Assembly (NCBI GenBank): GCA_964586425.1
Contig: CAZPHI010000034.1
Coordinates: 1-22,007 of the forward strand
Direction of reading: 5' to 3'
From: CAZPHI01 sp964586425
Lineage (GTDB): Bacteria; Bacillota; Clostridia; Lachnospirales; Lachnospiraceae
Length of the DNA stretch: 22,007 nucleotides
Part shown: positions 6,690 to 14,876 of the stretch, one piece after another
Position numbering within the stretch: position 1 is the first letter of the stretch
How the letters are laid out: the number at the start of each line of letters is the position of its first letter
The notes under the pieces: generated by a model
Told to the model about the DNA's origin: nothing
What the model saw: the letters and a program-made list of their open reading frames with translations, nothing else
The model's database searches: none
Made by a program: the position numbers and the translations under genes

Positions 6690-8057
6690 TCATAATAATA
6701 AACCTTCAAATTCACTAATAGGCATTGGCTTATAATAATAGAAGCCCTGAGCATTCATACACCCCAATTCTGCCAGTTTTTCCGCCTGTCTGTAAGTTTC
6801 TACGCCTTCTGCAATCATCTCAATACCTAATTCTTTGAGCATTGAAATTACATGTTTGATAATAATAATACCTTTTTCACTTTCTATTCCATCGATAAAT
6901 GCTTTGTCAATCTTAGCTTCATCAATTGTCTGATTCTTTAACATATTAATTGAAGAATATCCTGAGCCAAAATCATCCATTGAAATTGCAAATCCCAATT
7001 CCTGCAGATGCTTCATGTCAGAAAATAAGCCATTATCATTCTCTGTAAATGCACTTTCTGTTATTTCAAGTTTAATATATTTTGAATCTATATTATACTT
7101 ATTAGCCAAATCACATATTATTTTCGAGAAATCGCCTTCGTATGCATGTAATCTAGAAACATTAATAGAGATCGGAATCAATCTTCTTCCTTCATTCTTC
7201 CATCTAGCTAACATAGCAAATATATCTTCCCATACATAATGATCTACATGAATAATATAACCATTCTTCTCCAGAATAGGAATAAACTGATTAGGAAACA
7301 TCATTCCTATTTCCGGATCATTCCATCTTACCAATGCCTCACCACCATTAATCATACCTGTTAATATATCAACCTTAGGCTGAATATATGTATTAAGATA
7401 TCTATTTGATAAAGCAGGAGAAATCGCATTCTCAATGACTTTTTCATTATATAATTTTTTCTTTAGTTCATCATTATATACACTATAATATGAGTATATC
7501 TTTCCTTTAACCTGTTGTAATGCAAGATTCGCATAATCACACATTATGCTTGCCTCAGACTCTTTATCAAAACATATTCCAAATGCTGGCAATACTTTGC
7601 ATTCAATCTTATAGCGGCTTATTGCATTATTCATTTTTCTAACAATATCAACTATCTGGATTTCATCTTCATATGTCATAAAAGCTGCAAAAATATCAGC
7701 ACGAAAATGTGATGCAATACATGAATCCGATTCATACTGATGAAAAACCATTCCTATATGTTTTAGTAACTCGTCTGCATGCTTTCTTCCACAGAATTCA
7801 TTAATAGTCTTAAAACTATACAAATCCAGCCTTATCATTGCATATTTTCTATTTGGATTATCTGCTAGCATCTCATTACATCTATAATAAAATTCTGATA
7901 CAGAACACAATCCAGTAAAATCAATATGCTTTTGCAGCGATAAATTCTTTTCCGCCATCTTCTTCAAAGAATAGATATATAATTCATCTTTTCTCTCAGA
8001 TGGATATAGACCTATTTCTTCTTCATTATAATCAGGTGCCTCTTTGTCTTCATTCAT
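6690..8057 (-). CDS. Degenerate GGDEF plus EAL domain protein, predicted c-di-GMP phosphodiesterase
   Basis: The product has 455 residues and no membrane segment. Residues about 65-195 form a GGDEF-like domain whose active site is RADIF (119-123), so it should not make c-di-GMP. Residues about 210-455 form an EAL domain with the expected catalytic set: E240 in EAL, N299 (SINVS), E331 (KLEITE), D361-D362 (DDFGSGYSS), K382 (AKIDKAF), E417 (AEGVET) and Q437 (AQGFYYYKP). It should therefore hydrolyse c-di-GMP to pGpG. The start ATG has GAGGG 6 nt upstream, with AGGAG just before it. It is followed after 31 nt by the zinc-ribbon gene, probably in one transcript. A soluble enzyme with a non-catalytic GGDEF domain may sense GTP or a protein partner; that is inference. 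Confidence 0.92.
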   Translation of the reverse strand: MNEDKEAPDYNEEEIGLYPSERKDELYIYSLKKMAEKNLSLQKHIDFTGLCSVSEFYYRCNEMLADNPNRKYAMIRLDLYSFKTINEFCGRKHADELLKHIGMVFHQYESDSCIASHFRADIFAAFMTYEDEIQIVDIVRKMNNAISRYKIECKVLPAFGICFDKESEASIMCDYANLALQQVKGKIYSYYSVYNDELKKKLYNEKVIENAISPALSNRYLNTYIQPKVDILTGMINGGEALVRWNDPEIGMMFPNQFIPILEKNGYIIHVDHYVWEDIFAMLARWKNEGRRLIPISINVSRLHAYEGDFSKIICDLANKYNIDSKYIKLEITESAFTENDNGLFSDMKHLQELGFAISMDDFGSGYSSINMLKNQTIDEAKIDKAFIDGIESEKGIIIIKHVISMLKELGIEMIAEGVETYRQAEKLAELGCMNAQGFYYYKPMPISEFEGLLL

Positions 8058-8151
8058 AACTAACCCTCTCCTAAGCTATATAAAACACCCTTACGCTATA
8101 ATTATACTCTTTTCCATCAATTCAATTTCCAATATATACAGTTATATTATC

Positions 8152-8175
8152 ATATTGTACAATTATATACAATAT
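8152..8175. repeat. AT-rich inverted repeat upstream of the EAL gene
   Basis: ATATTGTA (8152-8159) and TACAATAT (8168-8175) are perfect 8-bp arms around 8 bp. They lie 95-118 bp upstream of the EAL gene start, between it and the yebC terminator. It could be an operator. I found no convincing -35/-10 pair here; a TATAAT exists on the minus strand near 8096-8101 without a clear -35. Confidence 0.35.
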
Positions 8176-8192
8176 AGTTAGCGAATTATAAC

Positions 8193-8233
8193 AAAAAAAA
8201 GGCAGATTGTGTAAATAATTACACACAATCTGC
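8193..8233 (-). terminator. Intrinsic terminator of yebC
   Basis: An 11-bp perfect stem (8202-8212 with 8223-8233) has a 10-nt loop and is followed on the minus strand by a run of eight T (complement of 8193-8200). It lies 40 nt past the yebC stop. Confidence 0.92.
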
Positions 8234-8272
8234 ACTTTTATATTAAATAAAACTATTATTATACAATTCTAA

Positions 8273-9001
8273 TTATTCATCCCAGTTGTGATAAACATTC
8301 TGTACATCATCATCTTCATCAAGCATATCAAGAATTCTGTTCATCTTCTTAATATCACCTTCATCTGATAATTCAACATATGTCTGTGGAATCATTGTTA
8401 CTTCAGCTGAAGCCATTGGTACTTTTGCTTCTTCAAGAGCTGCACATACAGTACCAAAATCGTCTGGTGCTGTTGTTATCTCAAAGCTATCATCCTCTTC
8501 AGCAAAATCATCTGCACCTGCATCAAGTGCAAGCATCATAAGTTCGTCTGCTTCCATATCAAAATCTTCTTTTGATACAATAATAAGACCCTTCTGATCG
8601 AACATAAATGATACACATCCAGGAGTTCCAACATTACCACCGCCTTTAGTAAAACAGTTTCTTATGTTAGATGCTGCTCTGTTTCTGTTATCTGTAAGAG
8701 CTTCAACAATAATTGCTGTACCACTTGGTCCATAACCTTCATATGTTACTGCTTCATAATTAGTTGCATCTGCAGCTCCAGCAGCTTTTTTGATACTTCT
8801 ATCAATTGTATCATTAGGCATGTTATTAGCTTTAGCTTTAGCAATAACATCTCTTAATTTACTATTATTATTAGGGTCTGCTCCACCCTCTTTAACTGCA
8901 ACAAGAAGTTCCTTTCCAAGTCTTGTGAATACTTTTCCTTTTGCAGCATCATTAGCAGCTTTCTTATGTGCAATGTTGGCAAATTTTGAATGTCCTGACA
9001 T
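8273..9001 (-). CDS. yebC: YebC/TACO1-family protein
   Basis: The 242-residue protein starts MSGHSKFANIAHKKAANDAAKGK, the family N-terminus (usually MAGHSKWxNIxHKK). It continues with NMPNDTIDRSIKKAAG, YEGYGPSGTAIIVEALTDNRNRAASNIRN and GGNVGTPGCVSFMF, all conserved. YebC was long annotated as a DNA-binding regulator; more recent work links the family to translation and relief of ribosome stalling. The C-terminus is strongly acidic. AGGAG lies 7 nt before the ATG. The gene follows the PilZ gene after 31 nt and ends at a strong terminator, so the two are probably one transcript. Both bacterial YebC subfamilies exist; I did not assign one. Confidence 0.95.
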   Translation of the reverse strand: MSGHSKFANIAHKKAANDAAKGKVFTRLGKELLVAVKEGGADPNNNSKLRDVIAKAKANNMPNDTIDRSIKKAAGAADATNYEAVTYEGYGPSGTAIIVEALTDNRNRAASNIRNCFTKGGGNVGTPGCVSFMFDQKGLIIVSKEDFDMEADELMMLALDAGADDFAEEDDSFEITTAPDDFGTVCAALEEAKVPMASAEVTMIPQTYVELSDEGDIKKMNRILDMLDEDDDVQNVYHNWDE

Positions 9002-9032
9002 AATATATCTCCTTACCTTTATTTACTTAATT

Positions 9033-9716
9033 TTATTTTCTTTTAGTGTTTTTCTGATTTTTCAATTCTCTAACACTATTCATCTTTTCTCGTTGTTTAA
9101 TAAGCATTTCTCGTTGTTTTTCATTGATGTATTTGTTTAATTTAGCATCACTACTATGTAAAACACAGCCAAAAAGAATCTTGTCTTCAGAAATCTTTAC
9201 TTTTCGTACTATTTTTCCAAATAAGCTAAAATGATTTTCTCCATCAGAAAATACCAAATGAACTGTTGCGCCCATGAAATCCTCTACATCTTGTCCAGCA
9301 ACAAAAGAAAATCCGTTATCGCTTACGTCTTTAACCATAACATCCATAGCTCTTTTATTAAAGTTGATCTGTGTAACTCCAGGTTGTCCAATGTATACAC
9401 GGAACGAACTTCTTCTATTAACTTCAAAACCATCTCCTGCCTGAACAACTTTATAGAAAAATTCTTCCTTTATTTTTACTGTAGTAACCGCAACTCTCTT
9501 CCAAATAATAGGTGCCTTATCCTGCCTTGGGAATATAAGATTCTTTGTAACTGAATCAGATGCAAAGCTTACTATATTACCTTTTGAACGCACAGGTGCT
9601 ACAAGAATAAAGTTACCTTTTATATCTGTAACAGAAGTCTCAAACTCATAATTCTGGTCCTGAATAATTACTTCTAGTTTCAACTGAGCATTAGGTTGTA
9701 ACTCCCATAATTTCAT
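9033..9716 (-). CDS. PilZ-domain protein with YcgR-like N-terminal domain (predicted c-di-GMP receptor)
   Basis: The 227-residue protein has an N-terminal beta-rich region (about residues 1-95, YcgR/flagellar-brake type) and a PilZ domain after it. The c-di-GMP-binding signatures are present: RxxxR at residues 102-106 (NRRSSFR) and D-x-S-x-x-G at 130-135 (DVSDNG). A basic, Lys/Arg-rich C-terminal helix of about 35 residues follows. In flagellated bacteria such proteins slow motility when c-di-GMP rises; that is family knowledge. The ATG at 9716 is preferred because GGAGG lies 11 nt before it. The upstream ATG at 9734 has no ribosome site and itself overlaps that GGAGG. The encoded EAL protein 1 kb away could be an opposing enzyme. 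Confidence 0.88.
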   Translation of the reverse strand: MKLWELQPNAQLKLEVIIQDQNYEFETSVTDIKGNFILVAPVRSKGNIVSFASDSVTKNLIFPRQDKAPIIWKRVAVTTVKIKEEFFYKVVQAGDGFEVNRRSSFRVYIGQPGVTQINFNKRAMDVMVKDVSDNGFSFVAGQDVEDFMGATVHLVFSDGENHFSLFGKIVRKVKISEDKILFGCVLHSSDAKLNKYINEKQREMLIKQREKMNSVRELKNQKNTKRK

Positions 9717-9755
9717 AATCAGATTATCCTCCATGCAGTAATAATCACTTTAGTT

Positions 9756-9791
9756 TAAAACAGCCCGCATTCAAACAAATCTGCGGGCTGT
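9756..9791 (-). terminator. Intrinsic terminator of the pnp-HIT transcript
   Basis: ACAGCCCGCA (9760-9769) and TGCGGGCTGT (9782-9791) form a 10-bp GC-rich stem with a 12-nt loop. It is followed by TTTT on the minus strand, 17 nt past the HIT gene stop. The short U tract makes some read-through into the PilZ gene possible; no separate PilZ promoter was evident in the 43 nt available. Confidence 0.82.
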
Positions 9792-9808
9792 CCAGTTAGT
9801 ACATTAAA

Positions 9809-10231
9809 TTACTTGATGTTAGCTTTGATTTTGTCTATCATTTCCTGATACTGTGCATCGCCAAGATACTTTTGATCAGGATTCATAGCAAATGTACCGC
9901 CCCATTCAAATTCATCTTTATATTTTGGAACAAGATGGAAGTGAAGATGATGTCCTGTGTCTCCATAAGCACCATAATTAACTTTATCTGGATTAAAAGC
10001 AGCCATAATTGCTCTTGCTACTCTGGCAACATCCTCAAAATATGCACTTCTCTCTTCTGCAGTAAGTTGATTCATATCACCTACATGTTTTTTATGAGCT
10101 ACAATACATCTTCCAGGATGACTCTGCTCTTTAAATAAGAACACTTTACTAGTCTCTAATTCACAAATCTTAATACCAAATTTTGCTACAATGTCACCTT
10201 CTGCACAATATGCACAATTCTCATCAAACAT
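9809..10231 (-). CDS. HIT-family nucleotide-binding hydrolase
   Basis: This 140-residue histidine-triad protein carries the H-x-H-x-H-x-x motif as HLHFHLV at residues 95-101 (after YGDTGH). The upstream block CIVAHKKHVGDMNQLT is the usual HIT substrate pocket segment. A Cys pair near the N-terminus (CAYC) is common in Clostridial members. HIT proteins hydrolyse nucleotide phosphoramidates or dinucleoside polyphosphates; the exact substrate cannot be told from the sequence. GGAGG lies 7 nt before the ATG. It follows pnp by 38 nt, so it is probably co-transcribed with it, and it is followed by a terminator. Confidence 0.92.
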   Translation of the reverse strand: MFDENCAYCAEGDIVAKFGIKICELETSKVFLFKEQSHPGRCIVAHKKHVGDMNQLTAEERSAYFEDVARVARAIMAAFNPDKVNYGAYGDTGHHLHFHLVPKYKDEFEWGGTFAMNPDQKYLGDAQYQEMIDKIKANIK

Positions 10232-10269
10232 ATCTTTTCCTCCATTAAATATATAATTTATTATTGGGA

Positions 10270-12354
10270 TTATTTTACATCTTTAATACTAAAGCTGATT
10301 CTGCCCATCTTATCTTTGCCAAGGCATACACACTTAACAACATCTCCAAGTGTAAGTACATCCTCAACATGCTCTATTCTATCTTTAGAAATCTTAGAGA
10401 TATGAACCATGCCTTCTTTACCAGGTGCGAATTCAATAAATGCTCCAAAATCCTTAATGCTTACAACTTTACCTTCTAATACCTGTCCTTCTGTAAAGTC
10501 AGTTACGATTGTCTGGATATATTTCATTGCTTTATCCATACCTTCCTGCTCAACTCCACATACAGAAACAAAGCCATCATCTGTAATATCGATTTTAACA
10601 CCTGTCTCCTCGATAATAGCGTTAATTGTTTTTCCTCTCTGTCCAACAACTTCACCAATTTTTGCAGGATCAATCTTTGTCTGAATGATCTTTGGAGCAT
10701 ACTTTCCAACTTCTTTACGAGGTTCTGCAATTACAGGAGTCATAATATCATTAATGATATATTCTCTTGCTTCTTTTGTTCTTCTAATAGCCTCTTCAAT
10801 AATTGGTCTTGTTAAACCATGGATTTTAATATCCATCTGAATAGCTGTAATACCATCATGTGTACCAGCTACCTTGAAGTCCATATCGCCAAAGAAATCT
10901 TCAAGGCCCTGAATATCTGTAAGTACAATATAATCATCATCTGTATCGCCAGTTACAAGACCTGTTGAGATACCTGCTACCTGCTTTTTAATTGGAACAC
11001 CAGCAGCCATAAGTGATAATGTAGATGCACAGATACTTGCCTGTGATGTAGAACCATTAGATTCCATTGTCTCAGAAACTGTACGGATAGCATATGGGAA
11101 CTCTTCTTCAGTTGGAAGAACTGGAACAAGTGCTCTCTCAGCTAATGCACCATGACCTATCTCACGACGTCCTGGACCTCTTGAAGGTTTTGTTTCACCT
11201 ACTGAGTATGATGGGAAATTATACTGATGCATATATCTCTTTGACTTTTCTGCGTCATCTAATCCATCAATTCTCTGTGCTTCTGATAAAGGAGCAAGAG
11301 TTGTAACTGTAAGAATCTGAGTTTGTCCTCTAGTGAACATACCAGAACCATGAACTCTTGGAAGTAAATCTACTTCTGCAGCAAGTGGTCTAATCTCTGT
11401 AATAGCTCTGCCATCTGGACGTTTGTGATCTTTAAGGATCATCTTACGTACAGTCTTCTTCTCATACTGATAGATTGCTTCACCAAGTACGGCAAGCCAT
11501 TCTTCATTATCTGCAAATGCTTCTTTACATCTTGCAGTAATCTCATCTATATTCTTTTCTCTTGTCTGTTTGTCATCTGTAAATACAGCAACTTCCATCT
11601 CTGCAGGTGGAACTAATTCCTTAATTGCAGCAAATAACTCGGCAGGTACTGCACAGCTCTGGTAAGTATGTTTTGCTTTACCACAATCGGCAACGATTCC
11701 ATTAATGAATTCAATTACCTTCTGGTTAACTTCATGAGCTGCAAATATAGCTTCAATCATCTTATCTTCTGGAACTTCATTAGCTCCAGCTTCGATCATG
11801 ATTACTTTTTCGCTTGTAGATGCAACTGTAAGCTGAAGATCAGAAACAGCTTTCTGTGCTGCATTAGGATTGAATACAAATTCTCCATCGATAAGACCAA
11901 CCTGTGTTGTTGCACATGGGCCATCAAAAGGAATATCAGAAATTGATGTAGCAATTGCTGCACCAAGCATAGCTGTAAGTTCTGGGCTACAATCAGGATC
12001 AACACTCATTACCATGTTATTAAGTGTAACATCATTACGGTAATCCTTAGGGAATAAAGGTCTCATTGGTCTATCGATAACACGTGATGTTAAGATAGAG
12101 TTTTCAGATGCCTTACCTTCTCTTTTATTATATCCACCAGGTATCTTACCTACTGAATACATCTTTTCTTCAAATTCTACACTAAGTGGGAAGAAATCAA
12201 TTCCTTCTCTTGGTTCTTTAGATGCTGTTGCTGTTGATAATACAACTGTATCACCATAATGCATTAATGCAGCACCATTAGCCTGTGCGCATACACGGCC
12301 AACATCAACTGAAAGTGTTCTGCCGGCTAATTCCATACTATAAGTCTTAAACAT
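10270..12354 (-). CDS. pnp: Polynucleotide phosphorylase
   Basis: PNPase degrades RNA 3' to 5' with phosphate, releasing nucleoside diphosphates, and can add tails in reverse. The 694-residue length is typical. Order: first RNase PH domain (about 10-140, with GKIPGGYNKREGKASE and SRVIDRPMRPLFP), helical linker, second RNase PH domain (from about 310, with HQYNFPSYSVGE, RREIGHGALAERAL and the Asp-rich GDMDFKVAGTHDGITA block near the catalytic site), KH domain (GQRG near residue 574) and a C-terminal S1 domain (KDFGAFIEFAPGKEGMVHIS). GAAGG lies 6 nt before the ATG. A long structured leader precedes it (12439-12536), after the rpsO terminator. The rpsO-pnp pairing is widely conserved. Confidence 0.98.
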   Translation of the reverse strand: MFKTYSMELAGRTLSVDVGRVCAQANGAALMHYGDTVVLSTATASKEPREGIDFFPLSVEFEEKMYSVGKIPGGYNKREGKASENSILTSRVIDRPMRPLFPKDYRNDVTLNNMVMSVDPDCSPELTAMLGAAIATSISDIPFDGPCATTQVGLIDGEFVFNPNAAQKAVSDLQLTVASTSEKVIMIEAGANEVPEDKMIEAIFAAHEVNQKVIEFINGIVADCGKAKHTYQSCAVPAELFAAIKELVPPAEMEVAVFTDDKQTREKNIDEITARCKEAFADNEEWLAVLGEAIYQYEKKTVRKMILKDHKRPDGRAITEIRPLAAEVDLLPRVHGSGMFTRGQTQILTVTTLAPLSEAQRIDGLDDAEKSKRYMHQYNFPSYSVGETKPSRGPGRREIGHGALAERALVPVLPTEEEFPYAIRTVSETMESNGSTSQASICASTLSLMAAGVPIKKQVAGISTGLVTGDTDDDYIVLTDIQGLEDFFGDMDFKVAGTHDGITAIQMDIKIHGLTRPIIEEAIRRTKEAREYIINDIMTPVIAEPRKEVGKYAPKIIQTKIDPAKIGEVVGQRGKTINAIIEETGVKIDITDDGFVSVCGVEQEGMDKAMKYIQTIVTDFTEGQVLEGKVVSIKDFGAFIEFAPGKEGMVHISKISKDRIEHVEDVLTLGDVVKCVCLGKDKMGRISFSIKDVK

Positions 12355-12438
12355 AATTATCCTTCGCCATTTGCTCTTATATAATGCAGGAACATCTTGT
12401 GAGCTGGCTTTTAAAATATTTGTTCACTGCATATTAAA

Positions 12439-12536
12439 GCAGAGTTTCCGAAACAACTGAAGAAATAATTCCTCTAATTCTCACTTATTCAAAGATGTGA
12501 ATAACCTCTTCAGTGGTCTCGGACAGCTTTCTCTGC
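12439..12536 (-). promoter_or_regulatory. Long stem-loop in the pnp leader
   Basis: Between the rpsO terminator and pnp the transcript can fold as nested stems. The outermost is 6 bp (12439-12444 with 12531-12536). Next is a 17-position stem (12447-12463 with 12507-12523, one mismatch and one G-U). An apical hairpin is 6 bp (12485-12490 with 12499-12504). It ends 84 nt before the pnp ATG. The layout resembles the E. coli pnp leader, where RNase III cuts a long stem and PNPase then removes it to limit its own expression. That it works this way here is inference. I saw no strong promoter between it and the terminator. Confidence 0.6.
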
Positions 12537-12555
12537 ATATAACCTAATTAAAATC

Positions 12556-12583
12556 AAAAAGGGACGGAAGTAAATTCCGTCCC
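12556..12583 (-). terminator. Intrinsic terminator of rpsO
   Basis: GGGACGGAA (12561-12569) and TTCCGTCCC (12575-12583) form a perfect 9-bp stem with a 5-nt loop, followed on the minus strand by TTTTTGATTTT. It lies 12 nt past the rpsO stop. Confidence 0.92.
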
Positions 12584-12595
12584 CAGGTATAGAAA

Positions 12596-12862
12596 TTACT
12601 TTCTAATTCCTAAACGGCCAATCAATGTACGGTATCCTTCAATATCTGTCTTCTTAAGATATTCAAGTAAACCTCTTCTCTGACCAACCATCTTAAGAAG
12701 TCCTCTTCTTGAATGATGATCCTTCTGATTAACCTTTAAATGCTCTGTTAATTCTGTAATTCTTGCTGTTAAAATAGCAATCTGTACTTCTGGAGAACCT
12801 GTATCCTCTGGTGTTCTACCATATTCCTTAATTATAGCTGCTTTCTTTTCTTTAGATATCAT
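12596..12862 (-). CDS. rpsO: 30S ribosomal protein S15
   Basis: The 88-residue protein is full length for S15 (about 89). It binds the central domain of 16S rRNA and is a primary assembly protein of the small subunit. The conserved GSPEVQIAILTARI, LTEHLKVNQKDHHSRRGLLKMVGQRR and YLKK segments are all present. AAGGAGG lies 10 nt before the ATG. The gene has its own promoter (12957-12985), a structured leader and a terminator. It can therefore be expressed apart from the upstream ribF operon and the downstream pnp gene. Confidence 0.98.
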   Translation of the reverse strand: MISKEKKAAIIKEYGRTPEDTGSPEVQIAILTARITELTEHLKVNQKDHHSRRGLLKMVGQRRGLLEYLKKTDIEGYRTLIGRLGIRK

Positions 12863-12866
12863 GTCT

Positions 12867-12920
12867 GATATTCCTCCTTCTTAATATATCGCCTAACACT
12901 AAGATATAGGTCGGAGTGTC
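12867..12920 (-). promoter_or_regulatory. Structured rpsO leader, possible S15-responsive pseudoknot
   Basis: In the mRNA, GACACT (12920-12915) can pair with AGTGTT (12900-12895). TATATC (12908-12903), inside that loop, can pair with GATATA (12890-12885) further down. Together these give an H-type pseudoknot arrangement. The same GATAT can instead pair with ATATC (12871-12867), enclosing the GGAGG ribosome site in a 14-nt loop. The two states exclude each other. S15 is known to repress its own translation through leader structures in several bacteria; application here is inference. Confidence 0.45.
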
Positions 12921-12956
12921 CCAAATCTGAATGCCGGCTAATTAACATACTCATTA

Positions 12957-12985
12957 AATATACCATAAAAGCTTATTTATGGCAA
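12957..12985 (-). promoter_or_regulatory. Sigma-A-type promoter of rpsO
   Basis: On the minus strand TTGCCA (12980-12985), a 17-bp spacer and TATATT (12957-12962) match consensus at 5 of 6 positions each. The predicted start is near 12950, giving a leader of about 88 nt. The spacer contains a 7-bp inverted repeat (12963-12969 with 12976-12982). Confidence 0.75.
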
Positions 12986-13011
12986 GATATTTCTATATAA
13001 TACCATTAAAT

Positions 13012-13935
13012 TTATTTTTGAAAATGCTTTTTCGCATTCAAAGTATCAATATCCATTTGTTTTTTTAATGAATCTACTGAATCAAACTTCATTTCTGGTC
13101 GCAGATAATGCAATATCCTAACCTCTATCTGCTCTCCATATATATCTTCATCAAAATCAAAGATATTAGTTTCTACACTTATAATCGTGTCATTGCTTAC
13201 CGTTGGTCTAGTTCCAATATTAGTAACCCCATGCATTAGTCTGCCACGAACCATGACCTCTGAAACATATACACCAAATGGTGGCAGTAATTTGCTATCA
13301 CAAGGATATATATTAACTGTAGGTATATTGATCGTTCTGCCAAGCTGCATCCCCTTAGTAACCACACCTTCAATAAAATAAGGCTTTCCAAGTAATTCAT
13401 TAGCAGTCTCCATATTACCCTTTTTTAATTCTTCACGCACATATGTAGAACTAATCTCTCGTTCTCCATACATCTCTTTTTTGACAACAATAGCTTCATA
13501 TCCGTATTCATCAGCATACTTTTTAATCATATCTGCGTTACCAGCTCGATTCTTGCCAAATCCAAAATCACTACCTACAACTATGCATTTCGCCTTCAAA
13601 CGCTCAACAAGCATAATTTTAATGAATTCTTCAGGTGACGTATCCATAAACTCTTCCGTAAAAGGATATTCAATAAGAATATCTATACCTTCTTTGGCTA
13701 TAATATCTTTACGCTCAGTATTAGTAGTAATAAATTGCTGCTGTTTTGATGGACATATTCTTAACGGAATTCTGTCGAACGTGAACACAACACTTGTCAG
13801 CTGTTCCCTCAAAGCCTTATCTTTCACAATATCCAAAAGCTTCATATGTCCTCTGTGAACACCATCAAACTTACCAAGTGTTATTACTGTCTGTGTGTCG
13901 AATGCTTTATTAATTTCATTACGTATATATCGCAT
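13012..13935 (-). CDS. ribF: Bifunctional riboflavin kinase / FAD synthetase
   Basis: The product phosphorylates riboflavin to FMN and adenylates FMN to FAD. The 307-residue length is typical. The N-terminal nucleotidyltransferase domain has GKFDGVHRGH (residues 21-30), GSDFGFGKNRAG and the ISSTYVR motif. The C-terminal riboflavin kinase domain has GRTINIPTVN, GVTNIGTRPTV and VETNIFDFDEDIYG, including the catalytic-type Glu. The usual glycine before F/I-P-T-A-N is Asn here, and PTAN is PTVN, a mild deviation. The ATG at 13935 is preferred because GGAG lies 6 nt upstream. The ATG four codons earlier overlaps that GGAG region. It follows truB by 26 nt in the same operon. Confidence 0.95.
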   Translation of the reverse strand: MRYIRNEINKAFDTQTVITLGKFDGVHRGHMKLLDIVKDKALREQLTSVVFTFDRIPLRICPSKQQQFITTNTERKDIIAKEGIDILIEYPFTEEFMDTSPEEFIKIMLVERLKAKCIVVGSDFGFGKNRAGNADMIKKYADEYGYEAIVVKKEMYGEREISSTYVREELKKGNMETANELLGKPYFIEGVVTKGMQLGRTINIPTVNIYPCDSKLLPPFGVYVSEVMVRGRLMHGVTNIGTRPTVSNDTIISVETNIFDFDEDIYGEQIEVRILHYLRPEMKFDSVDSLKKQMDIDTLNAKKHFQK

Positions 13936-13961
13936 AGAAATCTCCATACCCTTTAATTATT

Positions 13962-14876
13962 TTATCCATGGTAAAACATCTTAACTATGTAAAATTTTCC
14001 TGCTTCATATCTATATATCCCTGTAAATGTTTTGTCGCAATCATATACTCTTGCGAGCTGTCCATCAGCGAATCCAGCTGCTTCTGTTGCTGACAATAGA
14101 TGTTTTACCTCAAATATATTACCATTATAAATATACTTTGAATTTTCTTTTGAAACAACAAGCTTTGGATAATCAAACATTGCGTCCATCTGTGTAACAG
14201 CATTATCAAAGGAATTATCTTCAAGCATCGCAGCTACCTGTGAAAGTGTAATACTATCTCTTATCGCAAACTGACCAACCCTTGTCCTCTTCAAAGCCTT
14301 CATGCACGCTCCGCATCCAAGCTTTTGTCCAATATCATCACATAATGTTCTAATATAGGTTCCTTTTGAACATTCTACAGTGAATGTAACACATTTTTCA
14401 TCTGAATCCAAGTCCATCTCATTAACATTAATTGATTTAATATTAATCAGTCTTGGTTTACGTTCTACCGTAATCCCCTGTCTTGCAAGTTCATACAACT
14501 TCTGTCCGTTAACCTTTAAAGCAGAATACATTGGTGGTACCTGATTATACTCGCCTACAAAACTGTTAATCGCATCAAGGATTTCTTTTGGATTAACAGT
14601 TACGTCCTTTTTATCAAGAACTTCACCTGTTACATCCTGAGTATCCGTTGTTGTACCAAGCAGCATAACCGCCTCATATACTTTATCATGGTCAGTTAAG
14701 ATGTCACAAAGCTTTGTAGCATTACCCAGACAAACCGGCAACACTCCTGTAGCATCAGGGTCCAATGTACCTGTATGGCCTATCTTTTTTTGATGCAGCA
14801 TTCCACGAAGCTTTGCAACAACATCATGAGAAGTATAACCTTTTTCCTTATAAATGTTTATAATACCGTTAATCAA
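13962..14876 (-). CDS. truB: tRNA pseudouridine(55) synthase
   Basis: TruB makes pseudouridine 55 in the T-loop of tRNAs. The 304-residue product carries GHTGTLDPDATGVLP with the catalytic Asp at residue 39, VPPMYSALKVNGQKLYELAR, and the CSKGTYIRTLCDDIG block. The start is a TTG at 14876 that overlaps the TGA stop of the upstream phosphoesterase gene (TTGA, 4-nt overlap). GAGG lies 7 nt upstream and the product begins MINGIINIYKEKGYTS, which fits the family. The overlap suggests translational coupling to nrnA. Confidence 0.95.
   Translation of the reverse strand: MINGIINIYKEKGYTSHDVVAKLRGMLHQKKIGHTGTLDPDATGVLPVCLGNATKLCDILTDHDKVYEAVMLLGTTTDTQDVTGEVLDKKDVTVNPKEILDAINSFVGEYNQVPPMYSALKVNGQKLYELARQGITVERKPRLINIKSINVNEMDLDSDEKCVTFTVECSKGTYIRTLCDDIGQKLGCGACMKALKRTRVGQFAIRDSITLSQVAAMLEDNSFDNAVTQMDAMFDYPKLVVSKENSKYIYNGNIFEVKHLLSATEAAGFADGQLARVYDCDKTFTGIYRYEAGKFYIVKMFYHG

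Noticed and set aside
7300..8057. Diguanylate cyclase activity of the GGDEF-like domain
   Set aside because: The signature is RADIF in place of GG(D/E)EF, so both metal-binding and substrate-binding positions are altered.
8058..8151. Sigma-A promoter for the EAL gene around the TATAAT at 8096-8101
   Set aside because: No -35-like box lies 16-18 bp upstream; the TTG-containing hexamers fall at 13 or 19-20 bp, so I did not annotate a promoter.
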